From Roseiarcus sp963794155 (GTDB taxonomy: Bacteria; Pseudomonadota; Alphaproteobacteria; Rhizobiales; Beijerinckiaceae): a stretch of 64,000 bases of DNA. The stretch lies in the NCBI GenBank assembly GCA_963794155.1, contig CAWCCX010000004.1:124001-188000 (forward strand). Direction: 5' to 3'. The notes under the pieces were generated by a model. The model saw only the letters and a list, made by a program, of their open reading frames with translations. It had not been told where the DNA came from and did no database searches. This document shows, piece after piece, positions 52,305 to 61,344 of the stretch. Made by a program: the position numbers and the translations under genes. How positions within the stretch are numbered: the stretch's first letter is position 1; each line of letters starts with the position of its first letter.

Positions 52305-52835
52305 TCAGCGGGAGCCTTTCGTCGGCTCCGCAGTCGTCACCCTGAGCCACGTGCGCCAACCCTCCGAGGTCTCATCCGCAGCGCTGCTCGGCTGGTAGTG
52401 GAGCGGCGAGCCCGGCAACCGGCCGTTTTCGAGCGCGCGTAATGTCGGCGCGTTCGTCACGTCGAAGGAGTCGAAGCCACAGCGCAGCATCAGCGGGATT
52501 TCGTCGATCAGCACGTCGCCTGTCGCCCTGAGTTCGCCGCCAAACCGCCGCCGGTCACGCAAAAGGCGGGCGTACGAGAACGCCCGGCCATCGGCGAATT
52601 TCGAGAAGGCGAGCGCGACGAGGGGACGATCGGCGAGGTCGGCGAGATGCGCCTGCGCGTCCGCCCCGGCTTCGACTGCGACGCCGACCGGATCGGCCCG
52701 CAGCGACAGCGCCTCACGTTGGCCGAGCCAGCGCTTGAGCGACACCACGATTGCGCCCTCCGCCGGGACGGGCGCCTCGTCGTCGAGAAACTCCCACTTG
52801 TTCTCGACGAAGCCTGCGCGCCGCCACAGCGGCAT
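52305..52835 (-). CDS. DUF934 protein of the sulfite reduction operon
   Basis: This 176-residue protein of the DUF934 family is found beside cysI/cysH in many Proteobacteria and is thought to support sulfite reductase, though its role is unproven. The conserved GVAVEAGADAQAHLADLA and FSKFADGRAFSYARLLR segments are present. The ATG at 52835 overlaps the cysH stop (TGATG). The last gene of the operon. Confidence 0.88.
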   Translation of the reverse strand: MPLWRRAGFVENKWEFLDDEAPVPAEGAIVVSLKRWLGQREALSLRADPVGVAVEAGADAQAHLADLADRPLVALAFSKFADGRAFSYARLLRDRRRFGGELRATGDVLIDEIPLMLRCGFDSFDVTNAPTLRALENGRLPGSPLHYQPSSAADETSEGWRTWLRVTTAEPTKGSR

Positions 52836-53569
52836 CAAATGCCGAGCCCTGCGTCGAGCGGGCCGACGTGAATTCCGCACTCGATCTTGTCTCGTCCGCG
52901 CCAGCGGCCCGCGCGCTCGTCCTCCCCGGGCTTGACTGGACTCGTGCATGGCAGGCAGCCGATCGACGGAAAGCCCTTGGCGACCAGAGGATGGCGCGGC
53001 AGGCCGGCTTCGGCGATGTAATCGAGCACGTCTTTCGCGCTCCAGCCGACAAGCGGATTGATCTTGATCCGCTCCCCTTCCGCTTCGAACAAGGGCAAGG
53101 TCGCGCGGGTCGCGTTCTGAAAGCCCTTCCGGCCGGTAATCCAGGCGTCGAAACCTTCCATCGCCTCGGCGAGCGGCCTCACCTTCCGGATCTCGCAGCA
53201 GCGGTCCGGATCGCTGGCGAACAGGAACTTCTCCGGGTCTTCGGCGGCGAGACTATCCACATTCGGGGTCGCCACTATCACATTCGTGAGCTTCAAGGTG
53301 TCGCAGAGCGCGTCGCGATAGGCCAGCGTCTCGGGGAAATGCTGGCCGGTGTCGACGAAGATCACCGGCGTTGCGGCGTCGATCTGCGCCACCATGTGCA
53401 GCAGCGCCGCAGCATCGGCGCCGAAGCTCGAGACCAGCGCAATGCGTCCGGGATAGAGGTCTTCGATCGCCAGCCTCAGAAGCGACGAAGCCTTGACCTT
53501 CGCGAACCGGGTCTCGAGCCGCGAGGCGGCGATCTGATCGCCGAACAGCTTGACGTCATGGGCGCTCAT
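52835..53569 (-). CDS. cysH: Phosphoadenylyl/adenylyl-sulfate reductase
   Basis: This 244-residue enzyme reduces APS or PAPS to sulfite. SSFGADAAALLHM is the pyrophosphate loop, TGQHFPETLAYRD the family signature, and cysteine pairs at DRCCEIRKV and in GCLPCTSPV are those that bind a 4Fe-4S cluster in the APS-type branch, with the catalytic Cys near the end in ECGIH. The Fe-S cysteines favour APS as substrate. Its start overlaps the cysI stop by one base. Confidence 0.93.
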   Translation of the reverse strand: MSAHDVKLFGDQIAASRLETRFAKVKASSLLRLAIEDLYPGRIALVSSFGADAAALLHMVAQIDAATPVIFVDTGQHFPETLAYRDALCDTLKLTNVIVATPNVDSLAAEDPEKFLFASDPDRCCEIRKVRPLAEAMEGFDAWITGRKGFQNATRATLPLFEAEGERIKINPLVGWSAKDVLDYIAEAGLPRHPLVAKGFPSIGCLPCTSPVKPGEDERAGRWRGRDKIECGIHVGPLDAGLGI

Positions 53570-55233
53570 CAGATGTCCGATCCGGCGCTTCGCTCATAGA
53601 GCGCCTCCTTGAACGGCGCGATGCCGACCCGGCGGAAGGCGTCGAGGAAGGTCTCGGACTCGTCGCGCCTCAGGCCGGTGTAGGTTTCGACAATGGTCTC
53701 GACCGCCTCGACGACGTTTTCCCAACTGAAGCCGGGGCCGACGATCTGGCCGATCGCGGCCTGTTCGTCGGCGGAGCCGCCGAGGGTGATCTGGTAGGTT
53801 TCCTCGCCGGCGCGCTCGAGGCCAAGAATGCCGATATGACCGACGTGGTGATGCCCGCAGGCGTTGATGCAGCCGGATATCTTGATCTTGAGCGGGCCGA
53901 TCGAGCGGGCGCGGGCGCCGTCGCCAAAGCGCTGGGCGATCCGTTGCGCGACGGAAATTGAGCGCGCCGTCGCCAGGGCGCAATAATCGAGGCCCGGGCA
54001 AGCGATGATGTCGCTGATCCCGCCGGCGTTCGGGGTCGATAAGCCCACCGACGCCAGCCGATCGTAGACCGCCGGCAAGTCGTCGAGCGCGACGTGGGGC
54101 AGGATGAGGTTCTGCTCGTGCGAGACGCGGACCTCGTCATGCGAATAATCCTCGGCGAGATCGGCGACCGCGTCCATCTGGTCGGCGCTGGCGTCGCCGG
54201 GCGGCGCGCCGATCGCCTTCAGCGAAACGGTGACGACGACATGGCCTTGCGTCTTGTGCGGCGTTACGTTGGACGCGACGAAAGAGGCGAAGCGGGCGTC
54301 CTTGCCCTTGCGGCGCTCGACCCGGTCGCTGACCGGCTTCTTGGCCTCGAACTCGGGCAGGGCGAAGAAGGCGCGGAAGCGCTCGATTTCCCGCGCCGGC
54401 AGGTCAAGCGCCTTGGGGTCGCGCGCCGCGAATTCGGTCTCGACCGCCTCGCGCAGCGCCTCGACGCCTTTCTCGTGCACCAGGATTTTGATGCGCGCCT
54501 TGAACTTGTTGTCGCGGCGGCCCTCGAGATTGTAGACGCGCAAAATCAACTCGACGTAAGCCAGAAGGTCGCGTTCGGGCAGGAAGTCGCGGATTTTGCG
54601 CCCGATCATCGGCGTTCGGCCGAGCCCGCCGCCGACGTAGACGGAAAAGCCGATCTCGCCGGCGTCGTTGCGCACGACCTGCAAGCCGATGTCGTGCGCC
54701 TGGATCACCGCGCGATCGTGCGCCGCGCCATTGACCGCGATCTTGAACTTGCGCGGCAGGAATGAGAATTCCGGATGGAGCGACGACCATTGCCTCAAGA
54801 TCTCGGCATAGGGGCGGGGGTCGGCGATTTCGTCGTGCGCGACGCCGGAGAAATGGTCGGCCGTGATGTTGCGGATGCAGTTGCCCGAGGTCTGGATCGC
54901 ATGCATCTCGACGCTCGAAAGCTCGGCCAGAATATCGGGCGTATCCTTGAGCGCCGGCCAGTTGTACTGGATGTTCTGCCGGGTGGTGAAATGGCCATAG
55001 CCGCGATCATAGCGGCGTGCGATCTCGGCGAGCTTGCGCATCTGACGCGAATTCAAGACGCCGTAAGGCACCGCGACCCGCAGCATATAGGAATGGAGCT
55101 GCAGGTAGAGTCCGTTCATGAGCCGATGCGGCCGGAACTGCTCCTCGGTCAGTTCGCCGGAGAGGCGGCGCGCCACCTGATCGCGGAACTGCTCGAACTC
55201 GGGCGGCGACGAAAGCGGCGTCGAAATTGTCAT
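53569..55233 (-). CDS. cysI: Sulfite reductase, siroheme/4Fe-4S (CysI-like)
   Basis: This 554-residue hemoprotein reduces sulfite to sulfide. The paired sulfite/nitrite reductase repeats are present, with TTRQNIQYNW in the first half and the cofactor-binding cysteines in CPGLDYCALATARS and SGCINACGHHHVGHIG. It is the ferredoxin/NADPH-type single subunit usual in Alphaproteobacteria; nitrite reductase is excluded mainly by the context with cysH. Its start overlaps the DUF2849 stop (ATGA). Confidence 0.92.
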   Translation of the reverse strand: MTISTPLSSPPEFEQFRDQVARRLSGELTEEQFRPHRLMNGLYLQLHSYMLRVAVPYGVLNSRQMRKLAEIARRYDRGYGHFTTRQNIQYNWPALKDTPDILAELSSVEMHAIQTSGNCIRNITADHFSGVAHDEIADPRPYAEILRQWSSLHPEFSFLPRKFKIAVNGAAHDRAVIQAHDIGLQVVRNDAGEIGFSVYVGGGLGRTPMIGRKIRDFLPERDLLAYVELILRVYNLEGRRDNKFKARIKILVHEKGVEALREAVETEFAARDPKALDLPAREIERFRAFFALPEFEAKKPVSDRVERRKGKDARFASFVASNVTPHKTQGHVVVTVSLKAIGAPPGDASADQMDAVADLAEDYSHDEVRVSHEQNLILPHVALDDLPAVYDRLASVGLSTPNAGGISDIIACPGLDYCALATARSISVAQRIAQRFGDGARARSIGPLKIKISGCINACGHHHVGHIGILGLERAGEETYQITLGGSADEQAAIGQIVGPGFSWENVVEAVETIVETYTGLRRDESETFLDAFRRVGIAPFKEALYERSAGSDI

Positions 55234-55577
55234 AATGATACATGGTCGGCCTCCGTCACGGTCCTGGGACCGAAATGGGGCGCGAGGCCCGCCGCCTGCT
55301 TGCCGAGGTCGCGCCTGTTCGTCGGCCCGGAGGCGCGGATCGCCTCGCGGAGAGCCTTGGGAGCGAAATGGCCGTTGCGCTCCTCGACCGGCACGGCATA
55401 GGCGTCGACGACGAGATTGCTCGCTTCGTCCTGCCTCGCTCGTGCGAGCGCAGCGGCCGACGTTTCTGGACCGGCGAGCACTGCGGCGCGGTTGAAATCC
55501 TCGCTCCAGCTTTCATCGGCGGTCTGGAACAGGACGACCCCATCGGTCAGCCGGTTGGCGGTGATCACATCGGGCAT
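55230..55577 (-). CDS. DUF2849 protein
   Basis: This 115-residue protein of the DUF2849 family regularly precedes cysI in Hyphomicrobiales. It starts MPDVITANRLTDGVVLFQT and contains a conserved-looking VPVEERNGHFAPKALREAIR segment. It is the first gene of a four-gene sulfur operon and overlaps cysI by four bases. The frame continues upstream to 55592, but the ATG at 55577 fits the family. Function unknown. The usual neighbour cysG is not beside it. Confidence 0.88.
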   Translation of the reverse strand: MPDVITANRLTDGVVLFQTADESWSEDFNRAAVLAGPETSAAALARARQDEASNLVVDAYAVPVEERNGHFAPKALREAIRASGPTNRRDLGKQAAGLAPHFGPRTVTEADHVSL

Positions 55578-55952
55578 TTGGCTCTCACGCAAACGGGCGC
55601 TCTGCGCCTCGCCGGCGGACGCCCTAGCATATTTAACGACAACAATATATGTGTTTGTTTTTCGTACAATTACTCTACGTTATTATGGGGCCGCTGAGAT
55701 CGAAGCCAACCCGGTGCGGCGCCTCTGACCCTCACGAGGGCCAGCGTTCGAGCCTGGACATCGCCGCCAAAACGACGCAAAGACCGACTTTCACCTTTCC
55801 GCCTTCCCGTCCCCGGCGGCGCGCCCACGGGCCTTCTCGGGTGGGCGCCCAGGAGTTCGGCCGGCCGCGGCAGTCCGGATCGCGAGGCCGGGATCGCGTC
55901 CTTGCCGGGCGCAGGGTCAAGTGTCGGGAAGCTCTGCGCAGGCGTTTCGATA
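55578..55952. other. Divergent promoter region between the sulfur operon and the acetylation genes
   Basis: This 375-bp stretch contains an AT-rich patch at 55625-55690, likely the promoter for the sulfur operon on the minus strand, and a GC-rich part next to the MBOAT gene. No clear operator was identified and no credible gene is present. Confidence 0.5.
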
Positions 55953-57356
55953 ATGGTCTTTTCCTCGATAACGTTCCTGTTCTATTTCCTGCCCATCTTC
56001 CTGGCTTGTTACTTCCTGACCCCGACGATCAAGGGCAAGAACGTCGTCACGCTTCTGTTCTCGCTCCTTTTCTATGCCTGGGGTGAACCGCGCTTCATCC
56101 TGGTCCTTGTTTTCTCGATCATCTTCAACTTCTTCGCCGCGCTGATCATCGACGACCGGGACGGCGCGGCGCGCCGGGTCGCGCTCGCCGTCGCCGTCGC
56201 CGGCAATCTCATCATCCTTGCGATCTTCAAATACGCGAATTTTGTCACCGGCAATCTCGCGGCGGTCATGGCGCCGCTCGGATTGACGGTAGCGAAGACC
56301 AACATCGCGCTTCCGCTCGGAATCTCCTTCTTCACCTTCCATTGCCTGTCCTACATCATCGACATCTACCGGCGGCGATTCCGGGCCAACCGCGACCCGG
56401 TCGACATCGCCCTCTATATTTCCTTGTTTCCGCAATTGGTCGCTGGGCCGATCGTTCGCTACAAGACCGTCGCCCGCCAATTGGACGCCCGCAGGTTCAC
56501 GCTCGGACGCGCCTCTGTCGGCGCCCGCATCTTCATCATCGGTCTGGCGCAGAAGGTTCTGGTGGCCGACGTGGTCGCGCCGCTCGTTCAAGTCGCGTTC
56601 GATCAGGTTCACGATCGCTCGCTCATCGAGGCGTGGATCGGACTCATCGCTTACACGGTGCAGATTTATTTCGATTTCGCCGGCTATTCGAACATGGCGA
56701 TCGGCTTGGGCGTCGTGCTAGGATTCACCTTTCCGCGCAATTTCCGGATGCCATACACCTCGCTCTCGATCACCGAGTTCTGGCGCCGCTGGCACATTTC
56801 GCTCTCAACCTGGCTGCGCGACTACCTTTACATTCCGCTCGGCGGAAACCGCGGCGGGAATGCGCAGACCTATCGCAATCTCGTCATGGTGTTCCTGCTT
56901 TGCGGGCTGTGGCACGGCGCAAATTGGACCTTCGTCCTTTGGGGCGCGTGGCACGGCGCGTTCCTGGTGATCGAGCGTCTCGGCTTGCAGTCGGTTCTCG
57001 CCCGGCTGGCGACGCCGGCGCGCTGGGCCTACGCGCTGCTCGCGGTGATGGGAGGCTGGGTCTTGTTTCGCGCCCCAACTCTTGCCGACGCCGCAAGCTA
57101 TTACGCGAGCCTCTTCGGCCGGGGCGGCGTGACTGAGCTCAGTTTCGATATGCACGACGCGCTGAGCGAACGGGCGATCGCGACCCTGATCATCGGCTGC
57201 GTCCTCGCGGTCGTCCCGAGATGGCTGCCCAGTTGGCCGGCGCCGCTCATCCTGCGGGCGTCGGCCGATGTGACAATGACGTTTGCGCTTCTGATCTTTT
57301 CGATGATCACCGTGGCGGCGGGCGCCTATAGCCCGTTCCTGTACTTTCGATTTTGA
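55953..57356 (+). CDS. MBOAT O-acyltransferase (AlgI-like)
   Basis: This 467-residue multi-pass membrane protein belongs to the MBOAT family. The conserved segments LFPQLVAGPIVRY, FAGYSNMAIG, NFRMPYTSLSITEFWRRWH and the catalytic histidine in GLWHGANWTF are all present. AlgI-like proteins pass acetyl groups across the membrane to a periplasmic transferase that modifies a polysaccharide. The next gene is the expected partner. I use ATG 55953. The polysaccharide is unknown; no alginate genes are in view. Confidence 0.92.
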   Translation: MVFSSITFLFYFLPIFLACYFLTPTIKGKNVVTLLFSLLFYAWGEPRFILVLVFSIIFNFFAALIIDDRDGAARRVALAVAVAGNLIILAIFKYANFVTGNLAAVMAPLGLTVAKTNIALPLGISFFTFHCLSYIIDIYRRRFRANRDPVDIALYISLFPQLVAGPIVRYKTVARQLDARRFTLGRASVGARIFIIGLAQKVLVADVVAPLVQVAFDQVHDRSLIEAWIGLIAYTVQIYFDFAGYSNMAIGLGVVLGFTFPRNFRMPYTSLSITEFWRRWHISLSTWLRDYLYIPLGGNRGGNAQTYRNLVMVFLLCGLWHGANWTFVLWGAWHGAFLVIERLGLQSVLARLATPARWAYALLAVMGGWVLFRAPTLADAASYYASLFGRGGVTELSFDMHDALSERAIATLIIGCVLAVVPRWLPSWPAPLILRASADVTMTFALLIFSMITVAAGAYSPFLYFRF

Positions 57357-57362
57357 GCGTAA

Positions 57363-58508
57363 ATGCTCTCGCGCCATCGCCGATATTTCGCTGTCCTCGC
57401 TTTCCTGCTGCTGGCGACGCCGCTCATCGTGGGACTCGTCAGGCCGGACCGCCCGGAGCTGATCCTCAAGGAAGGGCGGCTGCTGGCGACGGCCCCCGAG
57501 GCGCCTCGCAGCCTCGCGGCGCTGCGCGCGTTCCCGGGGGTGGCCGACGCCTATCTCAAGGACCATTTCGGCCTTCGGCAGACGATGATTCACGCCCACC
57601 GGGACGTCTCTCATCCTGTGCTCTACGGCAACGAGCAGGTGCTCGTCGGCCGCGACGGCCGGATGTTCTACCTCGGCCGGGACATGGTGCGTCAGAGCGC
57701 CGGGCTTGTCCTGCGCGACCAGAAGGTGGCCGATGCGGCCGACATGCTGGCCGAGATGCGCGACGCGCTGGCGCGGCGGGGTGTCGGCCTTCTCGTCGCC
57801 GTGGCGCCGAATTCCTCGACGATCTACCAAGACGATCTGCCGCTTTGGGCGCAAAAGCAGGGACGGAAAACCGAGTACGACCTCTTTCTCGGCGATCTTG
57901 CGGCCCGCGGCGTCAAGGCGGTCGATCTCAGGCCGGTCATGGAAAAGGCCCGCTCGGACGCCCAAGCCTATCTTATGCACGATACGCACTGGACCGCGCG
58001 CTCGGCGGTGCTTGCGTTCAACGCCATCGCCGAGGCCGACGGCCATCCGGACTGGCGGCTCGATCCCGCTTCCTCGATCGGCCCGCCATCCGAGCGCAAG
58101 GGCGGGGACGTCGCGCGGATCATCGGGGTCGAGGACGAGGTGACGGAGACCGTGCAGGAGCTCGCGCTCCCCTCGGGAGGAAAGAGTGAGGACCTGTCGC
58201 CTGGACCGATGCCCGATTGGGTTCTCTCGTCCGGCCGGCCCGGTCCGACCATCATGGTCATCGGCGACTCTTTCACCGCGTCCTATTTTCCGCCGATGCT
58301 CGCCCAGCATGTCGGGCGCGCCGTCTGGCTCAATCATCGGGAATGCGGGTTCGACTGGAACTGGATCGACAAGTTCCAGCCGGATGAGGTCTGGTGGACG
58401 CCGACGGAAAGGTTCCTGATTTGCGACGAGGGCGTTCGACCGCTGAATTTTGCCGGGGCGGCGGAGGATCACGGTCCGGTCGGCGTCCGCGGGACGTCCC
58501 CTGATTAG
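57363..58508 (+). CDS. AlgX/AlgJ-like SGNH acetyltransferase, periplasmic
   Basis: This 381-residue protein has an N-terminal membrane anchor (VLAFLLLATPLIVGLV) and an SGNH-like domain: AVAPNSSTIY, the Asp-x-His-Trp catalytic motif in MHDTHW, and the serine in IMVIGDSFTAS. These match AlgJ/AlgX proteins that transfer acetyl groups onto exopolysaccharide. It starts six bases after the MBOAT stop, so the pair is co-transcribed and acts as one acetylation system. Confidence 0.88.
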   Translation: MLSRHRRYFAVLAFLLLATPLIVGLVRPDRPELILKEGRLLATAPEAPRSLAALRAFPGVADAYLKDHFGLRQTMIHAHRDVSHPVLYGNEQVLVGRDGRMFYLGRDMVRQSAGLVLRDQKVADAADMLAEMRDALARRGVGLLVAVAPNSSTIYQDDLPLWAQKQGRKTEYDLFLGDLAARGVKAVDLRPVMEKARSDAQAYLMHDTHWTARSAVLAFNAIAEADGHPDWRLDPASSIGPPSERKGGDVARIIGVEDEVTETVQELALPSGGKSEDLSPGPMPDWVLSSGRPGPTIMVIGDSFTASYFPPMLAQHVGRAVWLNHRECGFDWNWIDKFQPDEVWWTPTERFLICDEGVRPLNFAGAAEDHGPVGVRGTSPD

Positions 58509-58658
58509 ACCCGGGAGGCGTTTGGACGAGACCCAGGTCCGGAAGCTGCGACCCCAATCCCTCGCCACCGTGGAGCCGCTGCTTGTATGCGACCTGAGCC
58601 TGCGTCTGGGACGACGCGGGCTCGACCCGCCGCCAGACGCTTCCAGAGACGGCTCCCG

Positions 58659-59132
58659 TCAGCATTCCGGCGTCTGGCGTTCGCCGATGTATTTTCCGTT
58701 CGCGTTGTAGATGAGTTTGTGGATCACGCAGCCGCCGCCGGAATTCGCCTCAAAGCCCCCGATCGAGGCGGCGGGATAGATGCCAGGCGCCGACGCTCCG
58801 ATCACTATGAGCGAGCCCCCGCCTCCGCCGCCCGCATCGGCGAGCCCATAGGGCGGATACCAGAAGCCGCCGCCTAAGATCCCGCCCCCATTCCAGAACC
58901 GGCCGTCGCGGCTCCAGCGATCGCCGCGATTCCATCCGCGCCAGGCCGATGAGGAACGGGCGCCGTTCCGCCAGCCCGGCGGCTGACCGTGGCCGTGGAC
59001 GATCCCCGGTCGCATGACCGGCGGCCCGAATGACGCTTGAGGGTGGGCGAACGCGGCCTCAAGGCCGAGAGAAAGGAAGAGGGCGACCGCGGCGGACGCG
59101 CTGACCGCCCTCATCGGGAGGGAAGTACGCAT
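58659..59132 (-). CDS. Secreted Gly-rich hypothetical protein
   Basis: This 157-residue protein has a signal peptide (VSASAAVALFLSLGLEAAFA), a Trp/Arg/Gly-rich middle (GWNRGDRWSRDGRFWNGGG) and a Cys-containing C-terminus ending GKYIGERQTPEC. It resembles small cell-envelope proteins of Hyphomicrobiales with no named family. Two cysteines could pair. Exported; function unknown. Confidence 0.75.
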   Translation of the reverse strand: MRTSLPMRAVSASAAVALFLSLGLEAAFAHPQASFGPPVMRPGIVHGHGQPPGWRNGARSSSAWRGWNRGDRWSRDGRFWNGGGILGGGFWYPPYGLADAGGGGGGSLIVIGASAPGIYPAASIGGFEANSGGGCVIHKLIYNANGKYIGERQTPEC

Positions 59133-59228
59133 GGGAAAGTCTCCGGCGCCGCAAGGGCAATCCTACCGGCAATGCGGTCCCGGAGTTCGACGGCCTTTCG
59201 GACGATAGGGTTGACGTCGCCCGACCGC

Positions 59229-60552
59229 TCAGCGCACCACGGTCAGCCGCCGCGCCGCGCGCGTGAGGCCGGTATAGAGCCAGCGCGCCCGATGCTCGCG
59301 GAAGGCGAAGCTTTCATCGAACAGCATCACATTGTCCCACTGCGACCCTTGCGCCTTGTGGACGGTGAGCGCGTAGCCGTAGTCGAACTCGTCCGACTCG
59401 CGCCGCAAAGCATAGGCGAGCTCGCCCTCAGTCCCCTCGAAGAAGGCTTTCAGGACCGCGACCTTGACTGCCGAGCGGGCGCCCTCGTCTTCCGAACGCA
59501 GGGTCATCTTGACGAAGTCCTTCTTCACCCCGCCGAGGGTCTCGACCCGCCATAAGCCGCCGTTGATGAGGCCTTTCACGCGGTCGTTGCGCAGGCAGAC
59601 CAGCCGGTCGCCGGCGACCGGCAGCGGCTCGTGGAAACCGTTGAGGTCGCGCATGCGCTGATTGTAGGCGCGGCGGGTGCGATTTGTCCCGACCAGCACC
59701 TGATCGGCCTCGAGCACCTGCCCAGAGTTCGACTTCGGCGCGCCGGATGACCCGCGTCTCGCCGTAGACGCCCTCCTCAAGCTCGCCGCCCGAGCGCACG
59801 ACCTCGGACAGGCGGATGATCGGATTGTCCTGGGCCTGGCGATGGATCTGGGTCAGCATCACGTCCGGCGCGCCGTCGGTGAAATAGCCGCCGCCCTTGA
59901 CTGGCGGCAGCTGGAACGGATCGCCCAGGACCAGGATCGGCTTGCCGAACGAGATGAGATCGCGCGCCAGCTCGGCGTCGACCATCGAGCATTCGTCGAT
60001 CACGATCAGCCCGGCGCGCGAGGCCGGCCCGTCGGCGTTGAGGTTGAAGGTCGGCGCGCCTTCGGCCCCCTCGCTCGCCCGGTAGATGAGCGCATGAATT
60101 GTGGTCGCGCCCGTACAGCCCTTGGCGCGCATCACCAGCGCCGCCTTGCCGGTGAAGGCGGCGAAAGCCGTCTCGCCGCGCGCGCCCTCGGCGATGTGGC
60201 GGGCGAGCGTCGTCTTGCCGACCCCGGCGTAGCCGAACAGGCGGAACACCTGGGGCTCCCCCTGCCTGAGCCAGCGGCCGACCTCGTCGATCGCCTTCGC
60301 CTGCTCGGGCGACCATTCGCGGCCGATCGGGCGCGTAGGGCCTGCGACGGGCGCGGCGGATTGCTGTCCCTCGGGCGCTGTTTCCTTGTCCGTCGACGGC
60401 GGCGCCTTGTCGGCCACGCGCTTCAGCTCGGCCTTCGCGCCGCAGCGCGAGCAGACCGGCGGCTTGCGGCCGAGATCGTAGTATTTGGCCCCGCAGGCCA
60501 GGCATTGCCGCTTGGTTCCGAGACGGCCGGACGCGAGCCTCTTCTTGGTCAA
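59229..60552 (-). pseudogene. RecD-like DNA helicase with N-terminal FYDLN zinc ribbon, frameshifted
   Basis: The N-terminal 45 residues (GTKRQCLACGAKYYDLGRKP then CSRCG) form a FYDLN-type zinc ribbon. The helicase follows with Walker A FGYAGVGKTTLA, Walker B LIVIDECSMVD and GDPFQLPPVKGGG. A +1 shift near 59725 joins it to QVLEADQVLVGTNRTRRAYN and a UvrD-type C-terminus YALTVHKAQGSQWD, WLYTGLTRA, ending at 59229. As sequenced, the first frame continues to 59428 in nonsense. A GGG run near the junction could be an indel site. The product would unwind DNA in repair or replication restart. Confidence 0.82.
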
Positions 60553-60577
60553 TAACTCCTCGCCCGCAGGTAGATTC

Positions 60578-60967
60578 TCAGTTTGAAATTTCCGGCAGCT
60601 GAATCATCACTGCATCGAACGGCGCTTCAGAAATAACCTCGGTGAAGTGGCCCGCGCCGGTTGTATCTTCCATCATCAGAACGTCACCGGCCGCAATGAC
60701 ACGCGGCTCGCCAATGTCCGGCGTAATCCTCATCCTGCCCCGAAGGCCGAACAGGATGAATCGCTTGGGCGTTGGATGTTTCTCTCCATTCCAGCCGATG
60801 GGTAGCCGCACCACGGTGTAACCCAAGGCAGGGGCAATGTCAGAGGACCAGAGGGGGGCAGCAGGAGGCGCGAAATCCCTTAGCGGACGGGCGATTTCGA
60901 ATGTTTCGAAGCAACTGGCCCCAGAATCATTGGCAAAGAGGCGTAGGGCAATCACGGGGTCGGCCAT
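60578..60967 (-). CDS. Cupin-fold protein
   Basis: This 129-residue single-domain cupin has the segment FILFGLRGRMRITPDIGEPR followed by AAGDVLMMEDTTGAGHFTEV, the usual double cupin motifs, though the metal histidines are only partly conserved (His in AGHF). It may bind a small ligand rather than act as an enzyme. A 13-bp inverted repeat flanks it. It sits alone between the helicase and hsp20. Confidence 0.7.
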   Translation of the reverse strand: MADPVIALRLFANDSGASCFETFEIARPLRDFAPPAAPLWSSDIAPALGYTVVRLPIGWNGEKHPTPKRFILFGLRGRMRITPDIGEPRVIAAGDVLMMEDTTGAGHFTEVISEAPFDAVMIQLPEISN

Positions 60968-61071
60968 AGAGAAAACCTCCGTAATGAACGAAAGGACGCT
61001 GAATCCTATCGAACTTCCCGATTTCCGGAAAGCTTAGGACTTGGTCGGGCACTACCCCAATTTCAAACTGA
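60578..61071. repeat. 13-bp inverted repeat flanking the cupin gene
   Basis: TCAGTTTGAAATT at 60578-60590 and its exact reverse complement AATTTCAAACTGA at 61059-61071 enclose the cupin gene. The left copy covers its last codons. No target duplication or transposase is visible. Confidence 0.7.
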
Positions 61072-61197
61072 AATACTGCCGCCCTCCCGCCCGGAGCGCC
61101 CGACCATAAACGATTGGTTCAGATTTGAAGCGCAGCATTTTAATGAAATTGTCGAAAAGCATCGCCAGCCATTGGTCTTTCGCCTGTTGGCCTGCGC
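60968..61197. other. Intergenic region upstream of hsp20
   Basis: No credible gene is seen between the cupin start and the hsp20 promoter; short frames on both strands lack ribosome binding sites. Confidence 0.4.
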
Positions 61198-61227
61198 CTT
61201 GAACGTTCGATCCCGGGCCCCATATCT
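61198..61227 (+). promoter_or_regulatory. Putative RpoH (heat-shock) promoter
   Basis: CTTGAA (61198-61203) and CCCATATCT (61219-61227), 17 bases after CTTG, match the alphaproteobacterial sigma-32 consensus (CTTG, 17-18 bases, CYTATnT or CCATnT). It lies 118 bp upstream of the hsp20 start, leaving a leader long enough for an RNA thermometer, which I could not confirm. Confidence 0.5.
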
Positions 61228-61344
61228 GACTGGTCCGGAAAGGGTTTCGCCCCGGTCTGGACAGAGTTGACGGCAAGACCGGACAGGGCGCTTCCCGATG
61301 AAGGCCTGAAGATTCCGGGAGGCGCCTGAAAGGGGGCTTCGAAC

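Noticed and set aside
56805..58568. 587-codon open frame on the minus strand
   Set aside because: Antisense to the MBOAT and AlgX-like genes; Arg/Asp/Gly-rich with no domain.
61228..61344. ROSE-type RNA thermometer upstream of hsp20
   Set aside because: The leader length fits, but I could not find the conserved anti-Shine-Dalgarno element opposite the AAGGGGG site.
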